Below are positions 8,831 through 16,250 of a stretch of DNA of 64,000 nucleotides, one piece after another. The stretch covers positions 512,520-576,519 of the forward strand of contig CATLLN010000002.1 in assembly GCA_950022695.1 (NCBI GenBank), given 5' to 3'. Positions within the stretch are counted from its first letter, which is position 1. Every line of letters starts with the position of its first letter. The translations under genes and the position numbers were made by a program. Below the pieces are notes generated by a model, which was not told the DNA's origin, searched no databases, and saw only the letters and a list, made by a program, of their open reading frames with translations. The stretch comes from an uncultured bacterium. GTDB taxonomy: Bacteria; Cyanobacteriota; Vampirovibrionia; Gastranaerophilales; Gastranaerophilaceae.

Positions 8831-9652
8831 TTACATTTCGGAAACATCAGGTAAATCAATTCTTTTCAAACGCTGCTCAATACGTCTGTACCATTTTAGG
8901 TGTTGTTTAAATAAAATTTTATAATCATCCATATTACCTTGTGAAATATTTCTGAATTGAGCATCACAGGTTTCAGTCAACTTAGCTTCCAAAAATTTTG
9001 TATAATCTTTTCTATCAATTTTTGAGTCTGTTAATTCGATACATTGACCAAAATCAACAATAACTTCAGGTCTGTTATCTCTTAAGAAACAATAATCAAT
9101 AGAAACAGGTATAAGATTGATTTTTCCGTATTTTTTTACAGCGTTTTGTGCAATATAAGTCAAACCTGTTTGAAACTTAAAAGGTCTGAAATGCGGCGGT
9201 CTGATAATTCCTTGCGGGAAAATACATAACTGATTTCTTAAATCACTCAGTAAATCAACCGAATACTGCAAAGCTTTCATCGCTGATTGAGCGGATTTTT
9301 TGTTTACAGAATATGCTCCTCCGCGTCTTAATAGCGGGAATCTGTTAAGTTCTTCAACCATCAAACGAATTTCTTTATGACAGATTCTATGAGTAATGTT
9401 ATACAAAACAATTCCATCCCACCAATTACAATGTGGAGCAAAAAGGATTGTAGGAGATTTTTCATCACGATTTTTATAGTTTTCTACACCTGTATAACGG
9501 AATGCATAAAACCTGTTTTGCAGCATATTAAAGAAAAATAAACTTGCAATAGTAAGCCAAAAACGATTAGTTTTTGCCGGTTTAAATTTCTCCTCTTTGT
9601 TTCTCAACTTTGTTGGCGGAATATCCGAGTATAATTTTTCTTCAGTTACCAT
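8831..9652 (-). CDS. plsC: 1-acyl-sn-glycerol-3-phosphate acyltransferase family protein
   Basis: Transfers an acyl chain to lysophosphatidic acid or a related acceptor at the inner membrane. The 273-residue protein has the H(X)4D catalytic motif HCNWWD (His74, Asp79), the acceptor-binding CIFPQGIIRPP stretch in the place of the usual FPEGTRS, and hydrophobic residues near 32-46. The changed FPQG signature makes the exact acceptor uncertain. It is first gene of the plsC - GT8 - licD operon. The start has no Shine-Dalgarno at normal distance; TAGAAT lies exactly 6 bases before ATG, suggesting a leaderless transcript. Confidence 0.85.
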   Translation of the reverse strand: MVTEEKLYSDIPPTKLRNKEEKFKPAKTNRFWLTIASLFFFNMLQNRFYAFRYTGVENYKNRDEKSPTILFAPHCNWWDGIVLYNITHRICHKEIRLMVEELNRFPLLRRGGAYSVNKKSAQSAMKALQYSVDLLSDLRNQLCIFPQGIIRPPHFRPFKFQTGLTYIAQNAVKKYGKINLIPVSIDYCFLRDNRPEVIVDFGQCIELTDSKIDRKDYTKFLEAKLTETCDAQFRNISQGNMDDYKILFKQHLKWYRRIEQRLKRIDLPDVSEM

Positions 9653-9778
9653 AAATTTATTCTACCCTAATAAAATTCAAAATAAAACATTCATTTAAGA
9701 AAACTTAACCCTTTTATAATACGATTGATAAAGAAAAAAAGCAAGTTACCTTAGAGGCTAAAGTTTAAACATTTGTTA

Positions 9779-9815
9779 CATATTAGCAATTTTTAAGTAT
9801 TATCTGGTTTAATAA
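9779..9815 (+). promoter_or_regulatory. Shared upstream motif and putative promoter, second copy
   Basis: CATATTAGCAATTTTT at 9779-9794, identical over 16 bases to 2138-2153, followed after 15 bases by TAATAA (9810-9815). Confidence 0.4.
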
Positions 9816-9837
9816 AAGTAAATTTAGGAGGTTCAAA

Positions 9838-10161
9838 ATGGCAAGTGTAGTAAAATGTATGGGAATAATGACCGGTGCAGGTTTGGCTTGCGGAGCTTTG
9901 TCTTCATATTATATGCAGTCAAAAGTTAACAAAGCAATCGTAAAACAAGCACAGACAACCGCTAAAGACGGTCAAATCCCAATCGGCGGAATGACAAAAG
10001 ACGGAAAAATGTGGGATGGTAAAGTTTCTGTTGATGAATTCAAAAAACAGCTTGATAAAAAAGCAAAAGTTTCATCTTTAATTTCAGGTATATTTACAGC
10101 AGCAGGTACTGCAATTATTACAGGTATAACTTTAATGCTGCGAGGCAAAGTCAAAGTTTAA
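9838..10161 (+). CDS. Uncharacterised small membrane protein with two hydrophobic segments
   Basis: 107 residues, family not recognised. An N-terminal hydrophobic segment (about 8-26, GIMTGAGLACGALSSYYM) and a C-terminal one (about 81-100, ISGIFTAAGTAIITGITLML) flank a charged middle with GMTKDGKMWDGKVSVDEF. It probably forms a helical hairpin in the membrane with short cytosolic or periplasmic loop. The ribosome binding site AGGAGG is strong. It has its own promoter region sharing a 16-base motif with the gene at 2210. The histidine kinase gene begins 30 bases later but from its own promoter. Confidence 0.7.
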   Translation: MASVVKCMGIMTGAGLACGALSSYYMQSKVNKAIVKQAQTTAKDGQIPIGGMTKDGKMWDGKVSVDEFKKQLDKKAKVSSLISGIFTAAGTAIITGITLMLRGKVKV

Positions 10162-10176
10162 AAATTTAAATAATTT

Positions 10177-10192
10177 TGCTATAATAAAGCTA
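10177..10192 (+). promoter_or_regulatory. Extended -10 promoter giving a leaderless mRNA
   Basis: TGC-TATAAT (10177-10185) followed by 6 bases and then ATG at 10192. Transcription would begin at or next to the A of the start codon. No Shine-Dalgarno is present. Confidence 0.55.
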
Positions 10193-10938
10193 TGAATACT
10201 ACAGAGCAGAATTACGAAGATTTTATATCAACGGTAAGTCACGAACTTAGAACTCCGTTAACTTCAATTCGCGGGTTTTCTCAAACTATGCTGACTTCCT
10301 GGGATAAGCTCGATGATAACAGTAAACAAAAGTTTATAAAAATCATTGAAGAACAGTCTAACAGACTTATTCATCTTGTTGAAAATATGCTTTCTGTTAC
10401 GAAACTTCAATCAAAAAATAATACACTTGTATTTAATGAATTAAGTATAAAATCTCCTATTGAACAAATTATTTCAATCGTAAAAAATCAGTATCCTACA
10501 CAAAATTTTGAATTTAATTGTCGCGAAAATTTACCTGTAATATTTGTTGATAAAGATAAATTTCAACAAATTATGACAAATTTAATTGAAAACAGTGCAA
10601 AATACTCTTCCGGCACAAACATTACAAAAATATCAACAGGAATGGATAATAACAAAGTTATAATTAAAGTCACAAACACAGGAATAAATATTTCACCTGA
10701 CGATTACGATAAAATTTTCACTAAATTTTCACGAATTGACAATCCTTTAACACGAAAAGTTCAAGGCAGCGGACTGGGATTATACATAACCAAAAATCTT
10801 ACAGAAAAAATGATGGGCGAAATTTCTGTTAATTCAATTCCGCTGAACAATAATGAAAATTTAGGTAAAATCACATTCACACTTCAATTCCCGATACTGT
10901 CCATCGAAGAACAAGCGAGGATAAAATGCAGTCAGTAA
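10192..10938 (+). CDS. Soluble sensor histidine kinase (HisKA-HATPase only)
   Basis: 248 residues. It starts almost directly with the dimerisation/phosphoacceptor domain (H-box VSHELRTPLTSIRGF, His17) and continues with a HATPase domain: N-box TNLIENSAKYS, a G1-like region degenerated, F-box FTKFSR and G2-box GSGLGLYI. There is no membrane helix and no PAS, GAF or other sensor domain, so the signal must come through a partner protein or interaction. It overlaps the following REC protein by 13 bases, so the two are translationally coupled and are probably cognate. Translation probably starts on a leaderless transcript. Confidence 0.9.
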   Translation: MNTTEQNYEDFISTVSHELRTPLTSIRGFSQTMLTSWDKLDDNSKQKFIKIIEEQSNRLIHLVENMLSVTKLQSKNNTLVFNELSIKSPIEQIISIVKNQYPTQNFEFNCRENLPVIFVDKDKFQQIMTNLIENSAKYSSGTNITKISTGMDNNKVIIKVTNTGINISPDDYDKIFTKFSRIDNPLTRKVQGSGLGLYITKNLTEKMMGEISVNSIPLNNNENLGKITFTLQFPILSIEEQARIKCSQ

Positions 10939-12227
10939 CACTTATCATTGATAAAAGACTGGAACTTTCCACAAAATATAAAAAATTACTTGAATCCGAA
11001 ACAAATAAAGTTATTATCTCAAAAGATTTAATAACTTCAATTAAGCTTATTCAAGATAAAGAACCTGATTTAATAATAATTTCAGACAGTTTTGACGATG
11101 ATTTATCGGATTTTTGTAAACAAGTACGTGCGCTTACTTACAACATGCGCCCGATAATTGTTGCAATGTCAAAATCAGCAGACTTTAACGACAGAATAAA
11201 AGTTTTGGAAAACGGAGCAGATGATTTTCTCTCAGAACCCGTTAATTCAGAAGAGTTCCAGGTAAGAATGAATGCCCACCTTCGCCGTGAATTTGAATCT
11301 AACCTTGACACAAAACAACAATTACCGAACAAAAATTACACACTTCGCGCAATTAAACGGAAGCTTTCTGATAACAATGAATGGGCAGCTTTATATATCA
11401 GTATCGAAAATTTTGAGAGCTATAAACAAGCATACACAGGACTTGCATCTGACAAGCTTTTACAAACTTATATTGCAATTATTCGCGCTTCATTAAATCA
11501 TAATGACTATATCGGACAAATTTCAGAAAATATTTTTCTCGTAATAACAGATACCATAAAAGCCGAAAAACTTGCACGATTTTTAATCTTTGCATTTGAT
11601 TCTGTTGCAAATAAATTTTACGCAGAACATGATTTAGACAGAGGTTATATGATTTTGCAAGGCGATGAATACGCAGGACGCCGCGCAAATTTTGTACATT
11701 CTACAATCGGAATTATCACAAATGAATTTACAAAATACAAAGATACCACACAGGTTTTAACAGCTCTTACCCAGATTCACAATATGGCTGATAATCCTAA
11801 TCGTTCAAATTATCTTATGGAACGTCCAAAAATCTCCGGAGAAGATTCAATACTTGAAAAAGAATTAAACAATAAAATCCTGATTTTTGAAACAGATGAA
11901 GCATTGGGTATTTTACTTAACACCATCTTAAATCTTCAAGGATATCAAACCAAAACAGTAAATGAATACAAAATTCCGGAAACTGACGAAATTCCTGCAC
12001 TTATAATAGTTGATGCTGGAAATTTAGAAAAGAAAAACGGGCTCAATCTCTGCTACAAATTAAAACAGCAGGAAGATTTCAAACATTCCAAAATAATAGT
12101 AACATCTGTAATTCATGATAAAGAACTTGTGCTAAATACAGGTGCAGATTTATATCTTCCAAAACCATATGAAATTCCGCATTTGATAAAATGGGTCAAT
12201 GAATTTATAAAAGAATTTAATATGTAA
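10926..12227 (+). CDS. REC - degenerate GGDEF - REC response regulator
   Basis: 433 residues. The first receiver (1-125) is probably inactive or altered: the phosphoacceptor position reads IISDSF (Ser53/Asp54) and the conserved Lys is Glu104 in LSEPV. Residues about 135-300 have the fold signature of a GGDEF domain, but the GGDEF loop is replaced by QISENIFLV, so diguanylate cyclase activity is unlikely. The C-terminal receiver (310-433) is intact with Asp363 (IIVDAG), Thr393 and Lys413 (LPKPY). There is no DNA-binding output domain. It overlaps the kinase gene, which it probably serves. The product probably signals by protein contact. Confidence 0.85.
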   Translation: MQSVTLIIDKRLELSTKYKKLLESETNKVIISKDLITSIKLIQDKEPDLIIISDSFDDDLSDFCKQVRALTYNMRPIIVAMSKSADFNDRIKVLENGADDFLSEPVNSEEFQVRMNAHLRREFESNLDTKQQLPNKNYTLRAIKRKLSDNNEWAALYISIENFESYKQAYTGLASDKLLQTYIAIIRASLNHNDYIGQISENIFLVITDTIKAEKLARFLIFAFDSVANKFYAEHDLDRGYMILQGDEYAGRRANFVHSTIGIITNEFTKYKDTTQVLTALTQIHNMADNPNRSNYLMERPKISGEDSILEKELNNKILIFETDEALGILLNTILNLQGYQTKTVNEYKIPETDEIPALIIVDAGNLEKKNGLNLCYKLKQQEDFKHSKIIVTSVIHDKELVLNTGADLYLPKPYEIPHLIKWVNEFIKEFNM

Positions 12228-12240
12228 CAAAAATTCGTAC

Positions 12241-12260
12241 CATGTTTGACATGTTTTTTT
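12241..12260 (+). terminator. Weak rho-independent terminator after the response regulator
   Basis: CATGT (12241-12245) pairs with ACATG (12249-12253), followed by seven T. The stem is only 5 bp. Confidence 0.4.
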
Positions 12261-12280
12261 GGTTAAATTACTATCGAATT

Positions 12281-12395
12281 AAGAGGAAATGAAGTGAACA
12301 TCTTCAGCTGTCGCCGCAGCCGTAAAAGCCGGAACACTCAAAGAAAAGTTATTATCCACGCGCAATTTGGATATAACAATAATTCTTTTGAAGTG
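12281..12395 (+). ncRNA. Cobalamin-riboswitch-like aptamer, compact variant
   Basis: The core GAGGAAATGAAGTGAACATC followed by TTCAGCTGTCGCCGCAGCCG and TAAAAG matches the conserved core of cobalamin riboswitches (GGGAA ... GGUGAAAAUCC ... CUGUCCCCGC ... CUGUAA) in order and spacing. TGAAG (12290-12294) pairs with CTTCA (12302-12306) around TGAACAT, as in the family; GCTG (12307-12310) pairs with CAGC (12317-12320). AGCCGGAACAC (12327-12337) is a diverged B12-box-like stretch. A further hairpin (12348-12377, GTTATTATCC/GGATATAAC) could supply the kissing loop. The segment between core and B12 box is shorter than usual, so class and ligand are uncertain. A 42-codon GTG frame (12294-12422) crosses it but its GC-rich codons do not look coding. 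Confidence 0.55.
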
Positions 12396-12420
12396 TCCTC
12401 TTGTATGAAGAGGATTTTTT
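12396..12420 (+). terminator. Switchable terminator/anti-Shine-Dalgarno hairpin
   Basis: TCCTCTT (12396-12402) pairs with AAGAGGA (12408-12414), loop GTATG, followed by six T. The 3' arm is also the ribosome binding site of the gene starting at 12422. A second copy of AAGAGGA lies in the aptamer core (12281-12287) and could pair with TCCTCTT instead, giving a mutually exclusive antiterminator. This is the expected logic of a riboswitch expression platform. Confidence 0.65.
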
Positions 12421-12421
12421 A

Positions 12422-13120
12422 ATGTCAACCGCTGTACACGCACGTCCACATAAAGCAGGAACTTGTCCACACGGAATGCCCTTAGGAGCATGCCCGATTT
12501 GTAACGGAATGGCAGGCGGAAATTCCACTTCAAAGCGTGACATCCCGAGAAATGTCGGCGAAATGAGCTACAACCAGTGTGCCGCAATCGGTGCAATGCT
12601 AAGAGCTCAAAAAAATGCAAAAGCACAGGCAAAACTTGCTCAACAAAACCATTTACAAGCACTTGCAGATTTTCAAAAAAATATTTCAAACACTCACCAA
12701 AGAACTATGGCACTTGCAGTACTTGTAACTAACACAATGCCGGCAGTAATTGCAAAACCCGTTAATTATATTTTAAACAACATAATCGGAAAAGCTCTGA
12801 CAATAATTCAAAATCTTCCGGCTGCAATTGAAAGATTTACACAGGCAATTAATCAAAAAATGGCTGATATTTCTGATAAATTAACAGCAATCTACGGAGA
12901 ACTAAAAGCCGCAATAGGCGAAAAAATCTCTAAATTCACATCAGACTTGAAAAAGAAATTAAAATCTCTCTTCTTTGTCTTCGGAACTCAAGAAACAGAT
13001 GATGAAGACAAAAAAATCGATGAAGCAAAACGAACCTTTGAGCTAAAGACATTCATTCACCAACTTTACAAAAAACTCAAAGGCGAAGACGAAAAGGATA
13101 TAGAAAAGGATGAACATTAA
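12422..13120 (+). CDS. Uncharacterised protein with N-terminal Cys motif, first gene of riboswitch-led operon
   Basis: 232 residues, no family recognised. The N-terminus carries KAGTCPHGMPLGACPICNG, a compact CxH...CxxC arrangement that could bind a metal. Residues about 50-90 are Ala/Gln/Lys-rich helix; 95-160 hold a moderately hydrophobic amphipathic stretch (MALAVLVTNTMPAVIAKP, then IIGKALTIIQNLPAAIERF); 160-190 is predicted coiled coil; the tail is highly charged. The ATG at 12422 follows AAGAGGA, which lies in a terminator-like hairpin. The 3' end overlaps the next gene by 11 bases. Genes at 12422, 13110 and 14612 form one operon; function unknown, but possible cobalamin control suggests a link to corrinoids. 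Confidence 0.7.
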   Translation: MSTAVHARPHKAGTCPHGMPLGACPICNGMAGGNSTSKRDIPRNVGEMSYNQCAAIGAMLRAQKNAKAQAKLAQQNHLQALADFQKNISNTHQRTMALAVLVTNTMPAVIAKPVNYILNNIIGKALTIIQNLPAAIERFTQAINQKMADISDKLTAIYGELKAAIGEKISKFTSDLKKKLKSLFFVFGTQETDDEDKKIDEAKRTFELKTFIHQLYKKLKGEDEKDIEKDEH

Positions 13121-14603
13121 TCCGTTACATGATGCGGAAACTTTAAGGCAGCAAAGGAATTTGACAACTTCACAGCGCAGGAATAATCTTACAACAAAAG
13201 AAGGGGTTCTTGTAAATAATCTTGTCAAAGATAAAAACTGTTCACTAGACAGCACTAAAAACACATACATAATTTCAGATAATACCTCCATGCCTGAGAC
13301 ACTTTATCAAGATAATAAAATAATTGATAAAAAGCTTTTACCACTTAGCGCTGTTGTTCTCGGAGTTATGTCAACTATCGCGGTTGTTACGGGGTTTGCA
13401 CGCCGCAGCACAAGAATTGCAAAAGACCTGCCCAAAGAAAAATGGCTTCCTGCAGTAACACGTAATGTTCAGTTAAGTAAAGAAACTCATCAGCTTGTAT
13501 ACCAATTCGTTCAAAACCCTAACAAAAAAACATTTATCGCGGGAGCAGGTGTTTTAACACTTTCTGCAATGGCATTTATGGGAAAAACATTCTTAGACGG
13601 TTACAAAGATATCTGGATAAAACGTAAAGAGGCAAACATTCATAAAAATCTTCAAGAAAACCTGATTGATGTTGAAACTCAATCTTTCTCAGGCAAAATG
13701 CAGATTATAAGAAGTATGCTGTCTAAATACACAACAGATTTTGAAAAATATATTAAAAATAACAATGAAAAAATCCTGCCAAATTTTGGAAAACTTACAC
13801 TTTCACAAATTCCATTCACATCGAATGACAAGCAGGAAAAAAATTCCAACCTTGGTAATATCATGCTCGGAATCGGAACTTTTGCAGGAATTATCGGACT
13901 TGGATTTTTATCAATGAAAAACCTTTCAAAAAGTAAACAACACCTCAAAGAAGGTATCGAAAACACCAAAGATTTAATTAAACTTGTTGTAGCAAAATCG
14001 GAAGAAAACTCAAAAACAGTTGACAGTGATCTTCTTGAACATATGTTTATGTCTATTGATGACGGTGCAAAAGATTTAACTTTATTTATTAAAGAGCAAA
14101 TTAATTTTCTGAAATGGAAACAAGAAGATAAAAATGCATTTTTAGAAAAAATAATAACAAAATTAAAAACATCAACAACCAAAGCCAACCCGAATTACGC
14201 AGGTGACGGCACACCGCGTCCTGCATTTAATTCATTTGTAGAAGATTACCGTGCGTTTTTCTACAACTGGCTTTTAGATACCGCCAATCCACAGTTTGAA
14301 TATTTATTCTATGGAATAACAGGCTTAACCGCTGCAACTTATGGCGGAAAACTTGCCGGCGATGCAGTAAAAGAAGTTCAAGTGAAAAAAATTAACGCTG
14401 AAACTGAACTGGAACTACAAAAACGTCTTGTATCAACCGAATTACGCAACTTTAAATCAAAAAAAGATGCTGCAATCCAACCGCTTGTAGAAGAATTCTA
14501 TAAACAAGTCGACAGCGGCAAACGCACAAAAGAAGAACTTAAAACAATGGCTGAAAACATTCTGTTTGAAATCAAAAATGGCCCGCCATTTGTATATAGT
14601 TAA
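13110..14603 (+). CDS. Uncharacterised multi-spanning membrane protein
   Basis: 497 residues, no family recognised. A hydrophilic N-terminus (1-74) is followed by four hydrophobic segments at roughly 76-95 (LSAVVLGVMSTIAVVTGFA), 140-158 (TFIAGAGVLTLSAMAFMG), 246-265 (IMLGIGTFAGIIGLGFLSM) and 398-417 (YLFYGITGLTAATYGGKLAG), with two long, Lys/Glu-rich, probably coiled-coil loops between them. No ABC, TonB or ECF-transporter motif is visible. It overlaps the upstream gene by 11 bases and the next gene begins 9 bases later, so all three are co-translated behind the riboswitch-like leader. Confidence 0.7.
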   Translation: MNINPLHDAETLRQQRNLTTSQRRNNLTTKEGVLVNNLVKDKNCSLDSTKNTYIISDNTSMPETLYQDNKIIDKKLLPLSAVVLGVMSTIAVVTGFARRSTRIAKDLPKEKWLPAVTRNVQLSKETHQLVYQFVQNPNKKTFIAGAGVLTLSAMAFMGKTFLDGYKDIWIKRKEANIHKNLQENLIDVETQSFSGKMQIIRSMLSKYTTDFEKYIKNNNEKILPNFGKLTLSQIPFTSNDKQEKNSNLGNIMLGIGTFAGIIGLGFLSMKNLSKSKQHLKEGIENTKDLIKLVVAKSEENSKTVDSDLLEHMFMSIDDGAKDLTLFIKEQINFLKWKQEDKNAFLEKIITKLKTSTTKANPNYAGDGTPRPAFNSFVEDYRAFFYNWLLDTANPQFEYLFYGITGLTAATYGGKLAGDAVKEVQVKKINAETELELQKRLVSTELRNFKSKKDAAIQPLVEEFYKQVDSGKRTKEELKTMAENILFEIKNGPPFVYS

Positions 14604-14611
14604 AGGTAAAT

Positions 14612-15085
14612 ATGATTCAACAAGTTCAAAATACTAATATAAATCCGTATTACGCCTGCACATCATGCCGCCTGCCTGAACCGGGACGTAATTATTGCAC
14701 TTTTGATAAAAACGAAGTGGATTATTTTGTGCGTCAAAAAGAAAATGCTTTGCCTTATTTAACAGACATTTTGACACACTCAAATCACGAAGCCCAAATA
14801 ACAGAAACTCTTTATATTTTAGACAGGATGATTGATAACGGCACAAAAGGAATCGATAAACTTTATCCTATATTTTCAAGATTTAATAATACAAATTCAC
14901 CAAACATCCAAACATTTTTAGCAGGAATCTACCGTAAAATCCAGGTTCCTGATGCATTTGGACCACTTGTTAAAATGCTTATCCAAAATTCTCTGCAACC
15001 TCATAACCCTCAACAAACATTTGACCCTAATGAGGAAATTGGCGGAGCTATATTAAGTTACCTTTCTGACCGCTTTAGAGGCTAA
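14612..15085 (+). CDS. Uncharacterised HEAT-like helical protein
   Basis: 157 residues. A short N-terminal CTSCRLPEPGRNYC stretch gives a possible CxxC...C site. The rest is alpha-helical with a spacing suggestive of two or three HEAT-like repeats (ALPYLTDILTHSNHEAQIT, GIDKLYPIFSRFN, AFGPLVKMLIQNS), typical of protein-protein interaction scaffolds; this is inferred from pattern only. No signal peptide or membrane helix. It is last gene of the operon begun at 12422. A short AAGGTAAAT lies just before the ATG. Confidence 0.65.
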   Translation: MIQQVQNTNINPYYACTSCRLPEPGRNYCTFDKNEVDYFVRQKENALPYLTDILTHSNHEAQITETLYILDRMIDNGTKGIDKLYPIFSRFNNTNSPNIQTFLAGIYRKIQVPDAFGPLVKMLIQNSLQPHNPQQTFDPNEEIGGAILSYLSDRFRG

Positions 15086-15118
15086 ACTATAGGAATACTC
15101 TGTCTTTCAAGAAAACTA

Positions 15119-15147
15119 TTGACAGATTTTTAAACTTGGTATAAACT
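15119..15147 (+). promoter_or_regulatory. Promoter of the 58-residue protein gene
   Basis: Consensus TTGACA at 15119-15124 with TATAAA (15140-15145, 15-base spacer) or TAAACT (15142-15147, 17-base spacer). Confidence 0.45.
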
Positions 15148-15153
15148 AAAAAC

Positions 15154-15177
15154 GGAATTATTATTAAGAATAATTCC
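15154..15177 (+). promoter_or_regulatory. Leader hairpin just before a ribosome binding site
   Basis: GGAATTATT (15154-15162) pairs perfectly with AATAATTCC (15169-15177) around a 6-base loop. The Shine-Dalgarno AGAAAGG begins at the next base, so the hairpin may influence translation or protect the mRNA 5' end. Confidence 0.4.
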
Positions 15178-15189
15178 AGAAAGGTGAAT

Positions 15190-15366
15190 ATGAACAAACG
15201 AAGAATTATATTAAGTGAAAAAATTTACAACACAATTATTGTTTTGGACAATTTTTGCAAAAACAACCAGGAATATGAAGAAATTCAAAATATTTCTCCA
15301 ATTGTTGAATTTATAAAAGATACATCAGACGAATTGCATGTGGAACTTACAGGATGGAACAAATAA
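15190..15366 (+). CDS. Small uncharacterised protein
   Basis: 58 residues with basic N-terminus (MNKRRIILSEKIYNTIIVLDN) and acidic middle. No membrane helix and no recognised motif. ATG at 15190 chosen because AGAAAGG is 5 bases upstream; a GTG at 15184 would overlap that site. It has its own near-consensus promoter and a leader hairpin, which support it being a real expressed gene. It converges on ispF with a gap of 3 bases. Confidence 0.6.
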   Translation: MNKRRIILSEKIYNTIIVLDNFCKNNQEYEEIQNISPIVEFIKDTSDELHVELTGWNK

Positions 15367-15369
15367 TTA

Positions 15370-15861
15370 TTAATACATCTTTTTTATACGTTTTTGCAAT
15401 AAAACAACAGCATTCGCTTCAATTGCTAATTTTTGTCCGACAGCGTCCATTTTTTCTTTCGTTTTGGCCTTGATTGACAAATCATCCGGAGAAATATCAA
15501 GAATCTTACAAAGAACTTCTTTCATTTTCGGAATATAAGGCATCATTTTCGGAGCTTGAGCAATAACGTTACTGTCAATATTTACAATCCCGTAACCTTT
15601 ATCCTGAATAAGTTCATAAACATGTTTAAGAAGCAAAGTACTATCTATGTCCTTATATCTCGGGTCAGTATCAGGAAAAAGTGTTCCGATATCATCAAGC
15701 GCCAGAGCACCAAGCATAGCATCAATTAAAGCGTGAATCAAAACATCCGCATCAGAATGCCCCAAAAGCCCTTTTTCATGCGTAATCTTAACCCCGCCGA
15801 TAATTAAATCTCTTCCTTCTATTAATTTATGAATATCATAACCAACACCGATTCTGTACAT
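15370..15861 (-). CDS. ispF: 2-C-methyl-D-erythritol 2,4-cyclodiphosphate synthase
   Basis: Fifth enzyme of the MEP isoprenoid pathway, forming MEcPP with loss of CMP. The 163-residue protein has the typical N-terminus RIGVGYDIHKL with the metal-binding DxH, then GGVKITHEKGLLGHSDADVL and ALIDAMLGALALDDIGTLFP, and C-terminal KAKTKEKMDAVG. Length is normal and the protein should form the usual trimer. GGAGCAGAAA precedes ATG. No neighbour belongs to the same pathway apart from the prenyl synthase gene at 54265, which uses its product. Confidence 0.96.
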   Translation of the reverse strand: MYRIGVGYDIHKLIEGRDLIIGGVKITHEKGLLGHSDADVLIHALIDAMLGALALDDIGTLFPDTDPRYKDIDSTLLLKHVYELIQDKGYGIVNIDSNVIAQAPKMMPYIPKMKEVLCKILDISPDDLSIKAKTKEKMDAVGQKLAIEANAVVLLQKRIKKMY

Positions 15862-15905
15862 TTTCTGCTCCGTTTTTTAAAATCATATCATAATTTTACA
15901 TAATA

Positions 15906-15921
15906 TGCTATAATTCTGTTA
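15906..15921 (+). promoter_or_regulatory. Extended -10 promoter giving a leaderless mRNA
   Basis: TGC-TATAAT (15906-15914) followed by 6 bases and ATG at 15921, the same layout as at 10177. No Shine-Dalgarno is present. Confidence 0.5.
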
Positions 15922-16250
15922 TGCCCGTTTCAGAAAATCTATTAAACAGCGCTATTGTAAAAAGAGAAATAAAAGCTCAGCCTCCGACTGTATATGAAGA
16001 TGATTACGGATTGCCGTTTTATTATACTATGGATTTTTCTTTTGCCGCATGGTTAATCTTTATTGGCATAGGCTTATTTATTATAGAGTTTATAATAATG
16101 AGTCTTGGATTTATTCTGCCGTTCTACCTGAAAAAATATATCTGTACAAGATGTAAAAGAGTTTCAAGACACATACAAAAACCGGAAAAATGCAAAATAT
16201 GCGGCGGAGAAATTATACTACTTGATGAATATAATAAAAATTTATTTTAA
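15921..16250 (+). CDS. Uncharacterised membrane-anchored zinc-ribbon protein
   Basis: 109 residues. A cytosolic N-terminus (1-42) leads to a long hydrophobic region (about 44-75, AAWLIFIGIGLFIIEFIIMS then LGFILPFYL), followed by a basic C-terminal four-cysteine motif CTRCKRVS ... CKICGGE, a rubredoxin-like zinc ribbon. Likely an inner-membrane protein with a metal-binding cytosolic tail; function unknown. The gene appears leaderless. It converges on the HAD hydrolase gene with a 9-base overlap of the 3' ends. Confidence 0.7.
   Translation: MPVSENLLNSAIVKREIKAQPPTVYEDDYGLPFYYTMDFSFAAWLIFIGIGLFIIEFIIMSLGFILPFYLKKYICTRCKRVSRHIQKPEKCKICGGEIILLDEYNKNLF

Noticed and set aside
12294-12422. A 42-codon GTG frame with upstream AGAGGA that ends in TAATG at the next gene, possibly a leader peptide
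   Set aside because: Its codons are GC-rich and Arg/Ser-heavy, unlike neighbouring genes, and the same bases match a conserved RNA core with paired stems. Structured RNA explains it better, though a leader peptide cannot be fully excluded.
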